Counted from the first letter of the stretch, positions 17,914 through 31,687 are shown. The stretch is 64,000 nucleotides of DNA from Amycolatopsis solani (GCF_033441515.1 NZ_JAWQJT010000003.1:1922001-1986000); one strand, 5' to 3'. Notes: generated by a model not told the origin, from the sequence alone. Program-made: numbers and translations.

Positions 17914-18992
17914 GCCCGCGCTCCCGCCATGGACCCGTGGAAGGCGTCGCCGGGAACGATCTCCCCGCGACGCACCCCGAGCCCGGTGGCCGCGGACTTG
18001 TACAGGGCCGCGACGAACTCCAGCACCCGCCGCCCGTCACCCCCGCTGCACGGCGGCCGCCGCCCGGCCCGGTAGGCGTCGAGAACGGGCGCGAACGCGG
18101 CAGCGTGCGAGCTGATGACGTCATCCGGCGGCGTCCACCAGCGGTTCGTCGCTTTTTCGGCAACGTGCGGCGCCGGTGTGTAGCGCCAGTCCTTGGCGCC
18201 GTGCCCGTAGAGGTGGGTGAGCTCGACGGTCGCGTTTTCGCAGTCGACCCGGACCCGGCTCACCTCGTCCGGCGACAAGACGCTGTTGACGACGGTCGCG
18301 AGCGCCCCTGACTCGAACCGGACGAGCGCGGTGGAGACGTCCTCGGTCTCGACGTCGTGCACGAGCCGCGCGGTCATCGCGCGCACCTCGGCCCAGTCGC
18401 CGAGCAGGTGGAGCAGGAGGTCCATCTGGTGGATGCCGTGTCCCATGGCGGGCCCGCCGCCTTCGGACTCCCAGCGCCCGCGCCACGGCACCGCGTAGTA
18501 GGCGGCGTCGCGGTACCAGGTGGTCTGGCAGTGCGCGACGAGCGGACGCCCGAGTTCCCCGTCCGCGAGCAGCCTCCGGAAGTGCGCGGCGCCGGACCCA
18601 GAGCGTTGCTGAAAAACGAACGAAACGTACGGCCCGCCCTCCCCTTCGGCGGCGGCCATCTCGTCGTACTCGGCGAGCGACCGGCACGGCGGCTTCTCAC
18701 ACCAGACCCAGGCCCCGCTCTCGAGCGCCTTCTTGGTCTGTTCGACGTGCAGGCCCGGCGGCGTGCAGATCGAGACGAGATCGGGCTCCTGCTCGGCGAG
18801 CAAGGAATCGAGATCGCCGTACGGCTTGGCGTTCCCTGCCGCGGCACAAAACGCGACGGCCCGGGCTTCATCGACATCGGCGGCGGCCACGATGTCGACG
18901 TCGTCCCGGTGTGCCTGGAAGGCGGTCCGATGGCTGTCCGCGATACCGCCGGTGCCGACGACGGCAACGTGTAAGCGCTTTCTGTGAGTCAA
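17910..18992 (-). CDS. Gfo/Idh/MocA family oxidoreductase, first gene of operon
   Basis: This 360-residue dehydrogenase has VAVVGTGGIADSHRTAF near residues 9-25 (GxGxxA-type Rossmann motif), VWCEKPPCRSL near 96 (the EKP lysine) and GHGIHQMDLLLHLLGDW near 182 (the GxHxxD catalytic signature). It differs substantially from the other Gfo/Idh protein of the operon, so the two probably act on different intermediates. The start is taken as TTG 18992, preceded by GAGGAGGGAG at good spacing; the LacI-like site at 18971-18982 then falls within codons 4-8. The ATGA overlap with the next gene supports one transcript. Confidence 0.8.
   Translation of the reverse strand: MTHRKRLHVAVVGTGGIADSHRTAFQAHRDDVDIVAAADVDEARAVAFCAAAGNAKPYGDLDSLLAEQEPDLVSICTPPGLHVEQTKKALESGAWVWCEKPPCRSLAEYDEMAAAEGEGGPYVSFVFQQRSGSGAAHFRRLLADGELGRPLVAHCQTTWYRDAAYYAVPWRGRWESEGGGPAMGHGIHQMDLLLHLLGDWAEVRAMTARLVHDVETEDVSTALVRFESGALATVVNSVLSPDEVSRVRVDCENATVELTHLYGHGAKDWRYTPAPHVAEKATNRWWTPPDDVISSHAAAFAPVLDAYRAGRRPPCSGGDGRRVLEFVAALYKSAATGLGVRRGEIVPGDAFHGSMAGARA
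18971..18982. promoter_or_regulatory. LacI-type operator A
   Basis: GTAAGCGCTTTC contains the AAGCGCTT core with near-perfect dyad symmetry and matches the site 100 bp upstream at 10 of 12 positions. It overlaps the first codons of the operon, where a bound repressor would block elongation or form a loop. Confidence 0.6.
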
Positions 18993-19069
18993 CCCAGGTC
19001 TCCCTCCTCGGTGACACGCCTCTCCCAGCGGCCGCCCCCACCTCTCAGGCCGCTGCCGCCGACCGTTCC

Positions 19070-19083
19070 AGAAAGCGCTTTCT
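19070..19083. promoter_or_regulatory. LacI-type operator B at the operon promoter
   Basis: AGAAAGCGCTTTCT is a perfect 14-bp palindrome with the central CG typical of LacI/GalR-family operators. On the minus strand it follows a TTGACA (19108-19103) by 17 bases plus a weak TGAGAA -10, so it sits at the transcription start region. No LacI gene is adjacent, so the regulator must be encoded elsewhere. Confidence 0.68.
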
Positions 19084-19105
19084 CACGCAACGGCCGACCA
19101 GTTGT

Positions 19106-19127
19106 CAACGTTGTCACCAACGTTGGT
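19106..19127. promoter_or_regulatory. Tandem CAACGTTG palindromes
   Basis: CAACGTTG occurs at 19106-19113 and again at 19118-19125, exactly 12 bp apart, and the second copy extends to the perfect 12-mer ACCAACGTTGGT. The AACGTT core and spacing differ from the GAAAGCGCTTTC sites, so a second LacI-type or other regulator may bind upstream of the operon promoter. Confidence 0.5.
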
Positions 19128-19321
19128 CAACCGGAACGGACGACAGCCCCGGCGGCCGCTCTCACCATCGCGACTTCAACGCCACCAAGGCTTCACGCGC
19201 TCAGCGCTGACACCCGCACCGACTTCACGAAGTCTCGCCGCGCTCAGCCGTCATGACCCCGCGCCGCCACCCCGAACGGCGGCACCCACACCGAGCGCAG
19301 CCACAGCTCGGCGCCGGTCGA

Positions 19322-19858
19322 TCAGTGAGTCTTGCTCCTGGGATTCCGCTTCCGCGGCTGCCGGCTCTCGGCACGCACAGCCCGGATGTCCAAGAAAGCG
19401 ACAACAACCGAACCGAGCGCGGCGAACAACCCGAGGAACCGCCCGGAGCCCGCCCCGATCGCGATCCCCGCGACGTCGAAGATGCCGCGCTGGTCGGCGT
19501 CGAACTCCCAGTCGAGCGTGAACCAGCCGAGCACCATCAGCAGCAGCGACGCCGCGGCGACCACCAGCCATAGGTGCGGCAGGCCGCTGACCCGCACTTT
19601 CCGGATTCGCCCGAAAACGACCACGACCAGCCCGGCCAGCAGCAACGGCAGCGGCGGGCACCAGGCGAAGAAGCTCGACTGCCACGCGTTCCGGACGACG
19701 TCGCTGTGAGGCAAGGACGAGAGAACGATCTCGATGTCCGGCTTGTTCGTGCTCAGCGTGGTCCACGGCAGGAACGTCGACCCCAGCGCGAGCAGCCCGG
19801 CCGCCAGGCCGAGCCACTCGCGCCAGGTGACGCTTTTGACGGAAAACGGCGATGTCAT
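19322..19858 (-). CDS. Hypothetical four-segment membrane protein after gatB
   Basis: This 178-residue protein has hydrophobic segments at about residues 15-33, 65-86, 95-114 and 135-160, with a basic C-terminal tail (QPRKRNPRSKTH). An extracytoplasmic loop between the first two segments carries TTLSTNKPDIEIVLSSL. No domain is recognised. It starts 8 bp after the gatB stop in the same direction, so it probably belongs to the gatCAB transcript. It may be a lineage-specific membrane protein; no function is proposed. Confidence 0.7.
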   Translation of the reverse strand: MTSPFSVKSVTWREWLGLAAGLLALGSTFLPWTTLSTNKPDIEIVLSSLPHSDVVRNAWQSSFFAWCPPLPLLLAGLVVVVFGRIRKVRVSGLPHLWLVVAAASLLLMVLGWFTLDWEFDADQRGIFDVAGIAIGAGSGRFLGLFAALGSVVVAFLDIRAVRAESRQPRKRNPRSKTH

Positions 19859-19866
19859 GAAAACGG

Positions 19867-21368
19867 TCAGGAGCCGACGCGCTCGATGATCAGTTCCCGG
19901 ACCCGCTTGGCGTCGGCCTGTCCCTTGGTCGCCTTCATGACCGCGCCGACGATCGCCCCCGCCGCGGCGACCTTGCCGCCGCGGATCTTCTCCGCGACGT
20001 CCGGCTGCGCCGCCAGAGCCTCGTCGATCGCCGCGAGCAGAGCCGAGTCATCCGAGACGACCTTCAGCCCGCGCTTCTCGACGACCTCACGCGGCTCGCC
20101 CTCACCGGCGAGCACGCCCTGGACGACCTCCTTGGCGAGCTTGTTCGTCAGCTCACCGGACGAAACCAGCCCGATGACCTCGGCCACCTGCTTCGGCGTG
20201 ATGGGCAGGTCGGCCAGCTCGACCTCGCGGGTGTTCGCTTCCTGCGCGAGGGTGTTGACCCACCAGCCGCGCGCCTCGTCCGGCGACGCGCCGGCCTCGA
20301 CGGTGGCCGCGACGAGGTCGACCGCGCCGACGTTCAGCAGGTCACGCAGGGCTTCGTCGGAAAGTGACCATTCCTGCTGGATCCGCTTCCGCCGCTCCGA
20401 CGGCATCTCCGGCAGCGTGCCACGCAGCTGTTCGACCCACTCGCGCGACGGCGCGATCGGGACCAGGTCGGGCTCCGGGAAGTACCGGTAGTCCTCAGCG
20501 GTCTCCTTCGTCCGGCCCGGCGACGTCGTGCCGTCGGCCTCCTGGAAGTGCCGCGTCTCCTGCTTGATCGAACCACCCTCGGCGAGGATGGCCGCCTGCC
20601 GCGTCATCTCGTAGCGAACGGCCCGTTCGACGCTCCGCAGCGAGTTGACGTTCTTGGTCTCGGTACGGGTACCGAACTCGGTCGCGTCCTTCGCCATGAG
20701 CGAAACGTTCGCATCGCACCGCAGCGAGCCCTGGTCCATGCGGACGTCCGACACGTCGAGCGCGCGCAGCAGGTCGCGCAGCGCCGACACGTAGGCGCGA
20801 GCGACCTCGGGGGCCCGCTCGCCGGTGCCCTCGATCGGCTTGGTCACGATTTCGATCAGCGGAACGCCGGCCCGGTTGTAGTCGAGCAGCGAGTGCTCGG
20901 CACCGTGGATCCGCCCGGTCGCCCCACCGACGTGCAGCGACTTGCCGGTGTCTTCTTCCATGTGCGCGCGCTCGATCTCCACGCGCACGACCTCGCCGTC
21001 GTCCAGCGTGACGTCGAGGTAGCCGTTGAAGGCGATCGGCTCGTCGTACTGCGACGTCTGGAAGTTCTTCGGCATGTCCGGGTAGAAGTAGTTCTTCCGG
21101 GCGAACCGGCACCACTCGGCGATCTCGCAGTTCAGCGCGAGACCGATCCGGATCGCGCCCTCGACGGCCTTGCCGTTGACGACCGGCAGCGCGCCGGGCA
21201 GGCCCAGGCAGGTCGGGCACACCTTCGTGTTCGGTTCGCCGCCGAACTCGTTCGCGCAGCCGCAGAACATCTTCGTGTTCGTGTTGAGCTCGACGTGCAC
21301 TTCGAGCCCGAGCACGGGGTTGAAGCGTTCGATGACGTCGGCGTAGTCCATCAGCTCGGCCACGGCAG

Positions 21369-21372
<4 letters not shown>
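19867..21372 (-). CDS. gatB: Asp-tRNA(Asn)/Glu-tRNA(Gln) amidotransferase subunit B
   Basis: GatB phosphorylates and amidates the misacylated glutamyl or aspartyl group on tRNA within the GatCAB complex. The 501-residue product shows the entry motif [12 protein letters not shown] near residue 18, the zinc-type Cys group (FCGCANEF then [10 protein letters not shown]), [16 protein letters not shown] near 93, and the GAD-like YqeY tail (residues 350-501) that grips the tRNA elbow. GTG 21372, with GGGAGGA upstream, overlaps the gatA stop by four bases. The genes run gatC, gatA, gatB, as in mycobacteria but without an intervening pfkA. Confidence 0.96.
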
Positions 21373-22882
<1,510 letters not shown>

Positions 22883-22886
<4 letters not shown>

Positions 22887-23182
22887 TGCTCTTCCCCCAG
22901 AATCCGCGGCACCCGGAAACGCCCGTCCTCGGCGGCCGGCGCACCGGCCAGCGCCTGCTGCTGCGTGAGCCCGGGACGGACGACGTCCTGCCGGAAGACG
23001 TTCGTCAGCGGCACGGCGTGCGAAGTCGGCGGCACGTCATCGGCGGCGACCTCGCTCACCTTGGCCACCGAGTCCAGGATCTGGTCGAGCTGGCCGGCGA
23101 AGACGTCGAGCTCGTCGTCGGTCACGGCCAGCCTGGCCAGCTTCGCGAGGTGCGCGACCTCGTCTCGGGAAATGTTGGGCAC
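22883..23182 (-). CDS. gatC: Asp-tRNA(Asn)/Glu-tRNA(Gln) amidotransferase subunit C
   Basis: GatC is the small subunit that wraps GatA and GatB together. The 99-residue product starts with [21 protein letters not shown], the conserved helix pair, followed by the [11 protein letters not shown] helix and an extended tail with [13 protein letters not shown] and VPRILG. GTG 23182 is preceded by GGGAG. It is the promoter-proximal gene of gatCAB and is divergent from the ACT-domain gene with a 233-bp gap. Confidence 0.92.
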
Positions 23183-23415
23183 GCGGGTGACTCCCGGGTT
23201 GTGCTGTGCGGGTTGTCTCGGAAGCTGCAAGTCTATGGTGACGGCGCGGGCGGACTCGACTGGGTTACGCCCGGCGCAGGCCGGGTGCCGTCCGGCGACT
23301 CTCGCGTCCCGCCCGCCGGACAGCAGGTCCCGCGAGCCGGTCGGGTCTGTCACAATCGGCGACCGGCATCGAGCGTCCCACGGCAAGGCTGGGACGCCAG
23401 AGGTGAGAGGGGCGC

Positions 23416-24072
23416 GTGGTGTCGTTCCTGATCCGGGTCCTCCTTCCGGACAGCCCGGGGACCCTCGGCGCGGTCGCCACGGCGCTCGGCACGGTAGGCG
23501 CCGACATCCTGAGCGTGGACGTCGTCGAACGCGGCACCGGAGTGGCCGTCGACGACCTCGTCGTCGAGCTCCCGTCCGGTCGCCTTCCCGACGCGCTGAT
23601 CACGGCGGCGGAAAGCGTCGAAGGCGTCGAAGTGGACGCGGTCCGGCCCTACGCGGGTGTCCTGGACACCCACCGCGAGCTCGAGCTGGTCGAAGAAATC
23701 GCGGCGCAGCCGAAGTCGGGCCTCGACATCCTGGCCGAGGGCGTGCCCCGCATCGTCCGTGCGGGCTGGGCGATGGTCGTCGAGCACGCCGAAACCGGCG
23801 CGGTCCGGCTGGCGTCGTCGAGCGCCGCCCCCGAGACGCCCATCACCGACCTGCCGTGGCTGCCGCTGGAGCGCGCGACGGTCCTCGACGGCGAAGAGGC
23901 TTGGATCCCGGAGACGTGGCAGGAGCTCGGCACCGAGCTGGCCGCCACGCCACTCGGCAAACCGGGCAAGGCGCTGCTGGTGGCCCGCCCGGGCGGGCCG
24001 GCCTTCCGCGCCGCCGAAGTCGCCCGGCTCGCCCACCTCGCGGGCATCGTCGCGGTCGTCCTCGACGGCTAG
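23416..24072 (+). CDS. ACT domain protein (Rv3013-like)
   Basis: This 218-residue cytosolic protein begins with an ACT domain ([22 protein letters not shown], then [12 protein letters not shown]) at about residues 2-75. A second half includes a [14 protein letters not shown] segment and a C-terminal [22 protein letters not shown] motif. ACT domains bind amino acids, so an amino-acid-sensing role is inferred; partner and effector are unknown. The position between gatC and ligA is that of Rv3013. Two in-frame GTG codons (23416 and 23419) are possible starts. A U-tract hairpin follows. Confidence 0.8.
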   Translation: MVSFLIRVLLPDSPGTLGAVATALGTVGADILSVDVVERGTGVAVDDLVVELPSGRLPDALITAAESVEGVEVDAVRPYAGVLDTHRELELVEEIAAQPKSGLDILAEGVPRIVRAGWAMVVEHAETGAVRLASSSAAPETPITDLPWLPLERATVLDGEEAWIPETWQELGTELAATPLGKPGKALLVARPGGPAFRAAEVARLAHLAGIVAVVLDG

Positions 24073-24091
24073 CCCGACGCGGATCGATCAG

Positions 24092-24122
24092 GGGACGAGC
24101 CCGCGCCGGCTCGTCCCTTTTT
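24092..24122 (+). terminator. Rho-independent terminator after the ACT gene
   Basis: GGGACGAGCC and GGCTCGTCCC form a perfect 10-bp stem with a 6-base loop, followed by TTTTT. It lies 20 bases after the ACT-gene stop, in front of the convergent GNAT gene. Confidence 0.8.
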
Positions 24123-24136
24123 CGACCAACCCCAGG

Positions 24137-27514
<3,378 letters not shown>

Positions 27515-27598
27515 GGGTGCGGACGGTCCTCGTTCGGTCGGCTACCTCGACACGCTACTGGCCGCGTCGAGCGGACGTCGGCGAGTTGCCGGATTCCG

Positions 27599-28636
27599 TC
27601 ACCAGCCTTCCGGCGGCTCCACGAACGCTTTGCCGAGATCGCGTGTCAGCGCGAGGGCCCGTCGCATCCATTCCGGCGTCGCGCCGGCGAGACCGCAGGC
27701 AGGGGTCGGCACGGCGCGTTCCGCGAGAACGCTGCGGTTGAAGCCGAGCCGGTCAGCCAACCGGAAGGCGGGCTCGCCGACGTCCTTGAGGCTCAGCGGC
27801 GACGCGGGTGCCGAGGTGGGGACCGCGCCCAGGAACAACGTCGCCCCGCCGTCCCACACCTCCCCGATCTCGTCCAGGAAGTCAGCCGACGCACCATCGA
27901 GCGCGGCGAGGTCGAAGGCCAGTGCGTCCGCGCCGGCTTCGCGCAGCAGGCCGAGCGGCGGTTTCCCGGCGCAACAATGCAGGATCACCGGCCGGTCCGT
28001 GATCCGCCGGGCGCCCTCGATCACGGTGGCGAGCAGGTCGCGGGCCTCGGGCTCCGGCACCGCCGCGACGTTCCCGTAGCCGGATGGCGTCGACAGGCCG
28101 CCGGCGAGCACCGCGGGCAACGACGGCTCGTCGAATTGGACGACCACCGGCGCCCCGGTCCTGGCCTGCACCTCCGCGACATGGCCTGCGAGCCCGTCCA
28201 GCAAGGACGAGGTGAAATCCCTCAGGGCGCCGCGATCGGTGAGCACCCGGTGGCCCCTCGGCAGCTCGATCCCGGCACCGAGCGTCCACGGCCCGGCGAG
28301 CTGGACCTTGAAGACCGGCGGCGTGGCTCCGGCCTTCTCACGCGCTTCCTGCACGGCGTCGAGATCCCAGCGGAGCAGATCGGTTGCCCGGCGATGCTCG
28401 TGGCCAGGCCGGGCTGCGACGCGATACCCGCTCGGGACGACTTCGACGGCCAGGTCGACCAGCAGCGCGGCAGTCCGGCCGAGCATGTCCGCCCCGACAC
28501 CGCGGGCCGGCAGCTCGGGGAGGTGCGGGAAGTCGGGCAGCTCGCCGAACACGACCGCAGCCGCCTCCGCGGGATCGGTGCCAGGCATCGAACCGATCGC
28601 CGTCGCGGCGCCAATGGGCCAAAGTCGCTCAGTCAC
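27599..28636 (-). CDS. MetE C-terminal-domain-like protein (Rv3015c-like methionine synthase homologue)
   Basis: This protein of about 345 residues has the TIM-barrel fold of the cobalamin-independent methionine synthase catalytic domain. AATAIGSMPGTDPAEA lies at the start, FKVQLAGPWTLGAGIEL near 114, VVVQFDEPSLPAVLAGG near 160, and putative zinc ligands in VILHCCAGKPP (His, Cys) and PTPACGLAGATPEW (Cys). It lacks the N-terminal half of MetE, so it may use another methyl donor or thiol, as proposed for short MetE-like proteins. The start is uncertain: GTG 28636 gives MTERLWPIGAA and GTG 28642 adds two residues. Gene position after ligA equals Rv3015c. Confidence 0.8.
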   Translation of the reverse strand: MTERLWPIGAATAIGSMPGTDPAEAAAVVFGELPDFPHLPELPARGVGADMLGRTAALLVDLAVEVVPSGYRVAARPGHEHRRATDLLRWDLDAVQEAREKAGATPPVFKVQLAGPWTLGAGIELPRGHRVLTDRGALRDFTSSLLDGLAGHVAEVQARTGAPVVVQFDEPSLPAVLAGGLSTPSGYGNVAAVPEPEARDLLATVIEGARRITDRPVILHCCAGKPPLGLLREAGADALAFDLAALDGASADFLDEIGEVWDGGATLFLGAVPTSAPASPLSLKDVGEPAFRLADRLGFNRSVLAERAVPTPACGLAGATPEWMRRALALTRDLGKAFVEPPEGW

Positions 28637-28756
28637 GGCCACTGATTCTGGTCGACCACCCCCCGACGACGCCGACCGGGCTGCCTCGCCGACCGGCGCC
28701 GATGCGGACATACGACGCATTTCCGTTTACCGCCGCCACAAGCGGGTCCGCGCGGA

Positions 28757-28762
28757 TAGGCT
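28757..28762 (+). promoter_or_regulatory. -10 element of a leaderless gene
   Basis: TAGGCT is followed by 8 bases and the ATG at 28771; the hexamer and spacing are identical to those before lppZ. No ribosome-binding sequence is visible. Confidence 0.5.
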
Positions 28763-28770
28763 GACCGGCC

Positions 28771-29595
28771 ATGACGAGTTCGCCACCGCAGCCGGGCTGG
28801 TATCCCGACGCGCGGGACCCCCGTCTGCACCGATGGTGGGACGGCCAAGCCTGGACCGCCAACACCCGACCGGCCCACCAGGCGCCGCCACCGAGCGACT
28901 CGACGCCGATCGAGCTGGACATCGAACGCGGCCACGACCCCGCTCGAATCCAGGACCAGGTCGCCCGTGCGACGCGCAGCCGGGGTGCGGCGCGCAACGG
29001 CGGCGGAACCCTGTTCACCGAACCGGTGCTGGTGGTCAACCAACGCGCCAAGCTGATCGAGATGGCGAACGAGTTCGGCGTCTTCGACCAGCACGGCAAT
29101 CGGCTCGGCGGGGTCGTCGAGGTCGGCCAGAGCACGCTCAAGAAGGCGATCCGGCTCCTGACCAAGTACGACCAGTTCCTCACCCACAAGTTCGAGGTCC
29201 GCGACGCCAACCACAGCACCGTGCTGAAAGTGACCCGGCCCGCGAAGGTGTTCAAGTCGCGGTTCCTGGTCACCCGGGCCGACGAGACCCCGATCGGCGA
29301 AATCGTGCAGGAGAACGTCTTCGGGAAGATCCGGTTCGGCTTCATCGTGGACGGCCGTTCGGTCGGCGGGATCTTCGCCGAAAATTGGCGAGCCTGGAAC
29401 TTCTCGATCCGCGACCACGCCGGCACCGAGGTCGCCCGGGTGACCAAGACGTGGGGCGGATTCATCAAGGCCGCCTTCACGACGGCTGACAACTACGTCG
29501 TGGAGATCCCCCACCCCCTGCCGGATCCGCTCGCCAGCATGGTCGTCGCCGCGGCCCTCACGATCGACACCGCGCTGAAGCAGGACACCGACTGA
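28771..29595 (+). CDS. DUF2510 plus LURP/scramblase-like protein
   Basis: This 274-residue protein starts with a DUF2510 module (PGWYPDARDPRLHRWWDGQAW, residues 8-28). From about residue 82 it continues with a LURP-one/phospholipid-scramblase-like beta barrel: TEPVLVVNQRAKLIEMANEF, KYDQFLTHKFEVRDA, then VEVIP-type strands and a C-terminal helix (LASMVVAAALTIDTAL) like the scramblase membrane helix. DUF2510 is common at the N terminus of actinobacterial membrane-associated proteins. A role in membrane-lipid interaction is inferred; scrambling activity is not established for bacterial members. Confidence 0.76.
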   Translation: MTSSPPQPGWYPDARDPRLHRWWDGQAWTANTRPAHQAPPPSDSTPIELDIERGHDPARIQDQVARATRSRGAARNGGGTLFTEPVLVVNQRAKLIEMANEFGVFDQHGNRLGGVVEVGQSTLKKAIRLLTKYDQFLTHKFEVRDANHSTVLKVTRPAKVFKSRFLVTRADETPIGEIVQENVFGKIRFGFIVDGRSVGGIFAENWRAWNFSIRDHAGTEVARVTKTWGGFIKAAFTTADNYVVEIPHPLPDPLASMVVAAALTIDTALKQDTD

Positions 29596-29700
29596 TCGAG
29601 TGACCGGTGTCTCATCTTCTCCAGGTGGACAGCGGGCCCGGCACGGCTCAGGGTGAAGAAGAGGCCGGGACGCCGCAGTCTCGCCGGGACGGAGGTCACC

Positions 29701-30744
29701 GTGGAACCGTTGCCGGAAAACAGCGACAGGAGCTGGACCGAGCCCGGGATCTACGAGGTCTCGGCCGGTGTCTACCGGATCCCCTTGCCGCTACCGAACG
29801 ACGGTCTGCGCGCGGTCAACGTCTACGCGGTCACCGACGGCGAGAAGCTGGTCCTGGTCGACTCGGGTTGGGCGCTGACCGTAGCCCGGCAACAGCTTGC
29901 GGACGCCCTCGGCGGCATCGGCGCGGAACTCGCTGACGTAAGCGAATTCCTGGTCACCCACGTGCACCGGGACCACTACTCCCAGGCCGTGGTCCTCCGT
30001 CGCGAATTCGGCTCGAAGATCGCCCTGGGCCAGGACGAGGAACCATCGCTCAAGGCATCGGGCAATCCCGACCGGCTGCCGATGGAGGCCCAGGTCGACC
30101 TCTTGTTCCAGGCCGGCGCCGGCGAAGTCGTCGAAGCGCTCGCCCAGGAGTTCGGCACGAACCGACGTCACACGGAGGCCGACCTCTGGGAAGCACCCGA
30201 CGAATGGCTGACACCGGGCCGGCGGCCGATCCTGCCTGGACGCGAGTTCGACGTCGTCGCCACTCCCGGACACACCGCCGGACACGTGGTCTTCGTCGAC
30301 GACAGCGCCGAACTTTTGTTCTCCGGTGACCACGTGCTGCCGCACATCACGCCCTCGATCGGGTTCCAGCCCGTGCCCGCCGAGTTGCCGCTCAACGACT
30401 TCATCGACTCCCTCCGCCTGGTGCGCGCGATGCCGGACCGCCGCCTGCTTCCCGCGCACGGCCCTGTGTCCGACAGCGTGCACACACGCATCGACGAACT
30501 GCTGGAACATCATCGGCAGCGCCTTGAAACGATGGGATCGCAGATCGCGGCCGGCGCAACCACCGCCAACGAAGCGGCGCACCGGGTCGGCTGGACCCGA
30601 CGGAACCGCAAGCTGTCCGAAATGGACGCGTTCAACCAGATGCTCGCCGTGCTGGAAACAGCGGCCCACCTTGATCTTCTGGTATCGCAAGGAAAATTGA
30701 ACGCTCAGACGGTCGACGGCGTTCGGCACTACACGATGGCTTGA
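29701..30744 (+). CDS. MBL-fold metallo-hydrolase
   Basis: This 347-residue protein is a metallo-beta-lactamase-fold hydrolase with every metal-binding motif: FLVTHVHRDHYSQA (HxHxDH) near residue 84, TPGHTAGHVVF near 188, LFSGDHVLP near 205 and LLPAHGPVSD near 250. A C-terminal winged-helix-like segment (ANEAAHRVGWTRRNRKLSEM) is typical of the subgroup acting on thioesters or lactones. GTG 29701 is chosen because GGAGG lies 5 bases before it; an earlier in-frame GTG (29653) has no such site. Substrate is unknown. Confidence 0.82.
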   Translation: MEPLPENSDRSWTEPGIYEVSAGVYRIPLPLPNDGLRAVNVYAVTDGEKLVLVDSGWALTVARQQLADALGGIGAELADVSEFLVTHVHRDHYSQAVVLRREFGSKIALGQDEEPSLKASGNPDRLPMEAQVDLLFQAGAGEVVEALAQEFGTNRRHTEADLWEAPDEWLTPGRRPILPGREFDVVATPGHTAGHVVFVDDSAELLFSGDHVLPHITPSIGFQPVPAELPLNDFIDSLRLVRAMPDRRLLPAHGPVSDSVHTRIDELLEHHRQRLETMGSQIAAGATTANEAAHRVGWTRRNRKLSEMDAFNQMLAVLETAAHLDLLVSQGKLNAQTVDGVRHYTMA

Positions 30745-30809
30745 TGATCGCGTAGGCAGCACCGGGAGTAGCCACCTCGTAACACGGACAGTCGTCGCCC
30801 AGCGTCCTG

Positions 30810-30815
30810 CATACT
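30810..30815 (+). promoter_or_regulatory. -10 element of a leaderless GNAT gene
   Basis: CATACT followed by 7 bases and the ATG at 30823 fits a leaderless promoter; no ribosome-binding sequence precedes the start. Confidence 0.4.
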
Positions 30816-30822
30816 GGGTGAA

Positions 30823-31224
30823 ATGGATGTCATCAGACGCGCCCGTACTACGGACGTCGAGGCACTGATGCGCCTGTTCGGCGCACCAGGCGAGCCGTTG
30901 GCAGGCACACTCCGTGAACTCATGAACACCCCTCATGTCACGCTGGTCGTCGCCGAAGACGACCACGGTGTCGTCGGAACCGCACAACTGACGGTGCTTC
31001 GAGGACTCTCGTGGAGCGGCGCGCCCCGCGGCCTGCTCGAGGGCATCCGCGCCGCCCGGCGGGGCGTGACGAGCGCACTTCTGAGCTGGGGTATCGACGA
31101 GGCCCGCCGACGAGGCTGCACGCGCCTCCACCTGGATTCCGGCCTCACGCGTGGGGACCTGAAGGAGTTCTACGCACGATTCGGTTTCGAGCACAGCTAT
31201 GAAGGGTTCACTCGCGCGCTGTGA
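30823..31224 (+). CDS. GNAT-like protein with a degenerate acetyl-CoA loop
   Basis: This 133-residue protein resembles its downstream neighbour: VVGTAQLTVLRGLSWSGAPRG pairs with VPVGTLQLTVIPGLARRGALRG, and SWGIDEARRRGCTRL with QWAIAESRRRGCALV. It lacks about six residues where the neighbour reads RIHADHRGSGLG, having only RAARRGVTS, so the usual R/Q-x-x-G-x-G/A loop for acetyl-CoA is missing. It may be inactive, bind another acyl-CoA, or work as a partner of the next protein. Its end overlaps the region of the next gene; the pair looks like a duplication. Confidence 0.72.
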   Translation: MDVIRRARTTDVEALMRLFGAPGEPLAGTLRELMNTPHVTLVVAEDDHGVVGTAQLTVLRGLSWSGAPRGLLEGIRAARRGVTSALLSWGIDEARRRGCTRLHLDSGLTRGDLKEFYARFGFEHSYEGFTRAL

Positions 31225-31234
31225 TACTGACGCC

Positions 31235-31687
31235 GTGACCGAATATGTGATCCGCAGTGCGCGACGCGAGGACATCGGTGCCATCGTGCGCATGCTTGCC
31301 GACGACCAACTGGGTGCCACCCGAGACGATCCCGACAACCTCGATCCCTATCTGCGCGCCTTCGACGAAATCGTCAAAGATCCCAATCAGCTGCTGGTCG
31401 TCGTCACGTCCGACGACGTGCCGGTCGGAACACTGCAGCTGACGGTCATTCCCGGCCTGGCACGGCGAGGCGCGCTTCGCGGCCAGGTCGAGGCCGTGCG
31501 GATCCACGCCGACCACCGCGGGTCCGGGCTCGGCGCCGACCTCATGCAGTGGGCGATCGCCGAGTCGCGGAGGCGGGGGTGCGCGCTCGTTCAGCTCACG
31601 TCCGACACTTCCAGGACGGACGCGCATCGCTTCTACGAGCGCCTCGGTTTCACACCGAGCCACACAGGCTTCAAGCTCAAGCTCTGA
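31235..31687 (+). CDS. GNAT family N-acetyltransferase
   Basis: This 150-residue acetyltransferase shows an intact acetyl-CoA loop in AVRIHADHRGSGLGADLMQW near residues 89-108, and the closing TSRTDAHRFYERLGFTPSHTG segment. GTG 31235 (VTEYVIRSARR) aligns with the beginning of the upstream copy (MDVIRRARTT); an earlier in-frame ATG would overlap that gene and was not chosen. The two share the LTV.PGL...G..RG core and probably arose by tandem duplication. The substrate is unknown. A long hairpin lies downstream. Confidence 0.8.
   Translation: MTEYVIRSARREDIGAIVRMLADDQLGATRDDPDNLDPYLRAFDEIVKDPNQLLVVVTSDDVPVGTLQLTVIPGLARRGALRGQVEAVRIHADHRGSGLGADLMQWAIAESRRRGCALVQLTSDTSRTDAHRFYERLGFTPSHTGFKLKL

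Larger units (their letters stand above)
18993..19321. other. Intergenic control region without a gene
   Basis: Apart from the ribosome site, the two palindrome types and the TTGACA described separately, this stretch holds no credible coding frame. The part from about 19140 to 19321 shows no repeat, hairpin with T-run, or RNA structure that I could recognise. Confidence 0.6.

Noticed and set aside
27599..28770. Cobalamin or SAM riboswitch upstream of the MetE-like gene
   Set aside because: The short upstream gap has no B12-box-like or SAM-type sequence that I could find.
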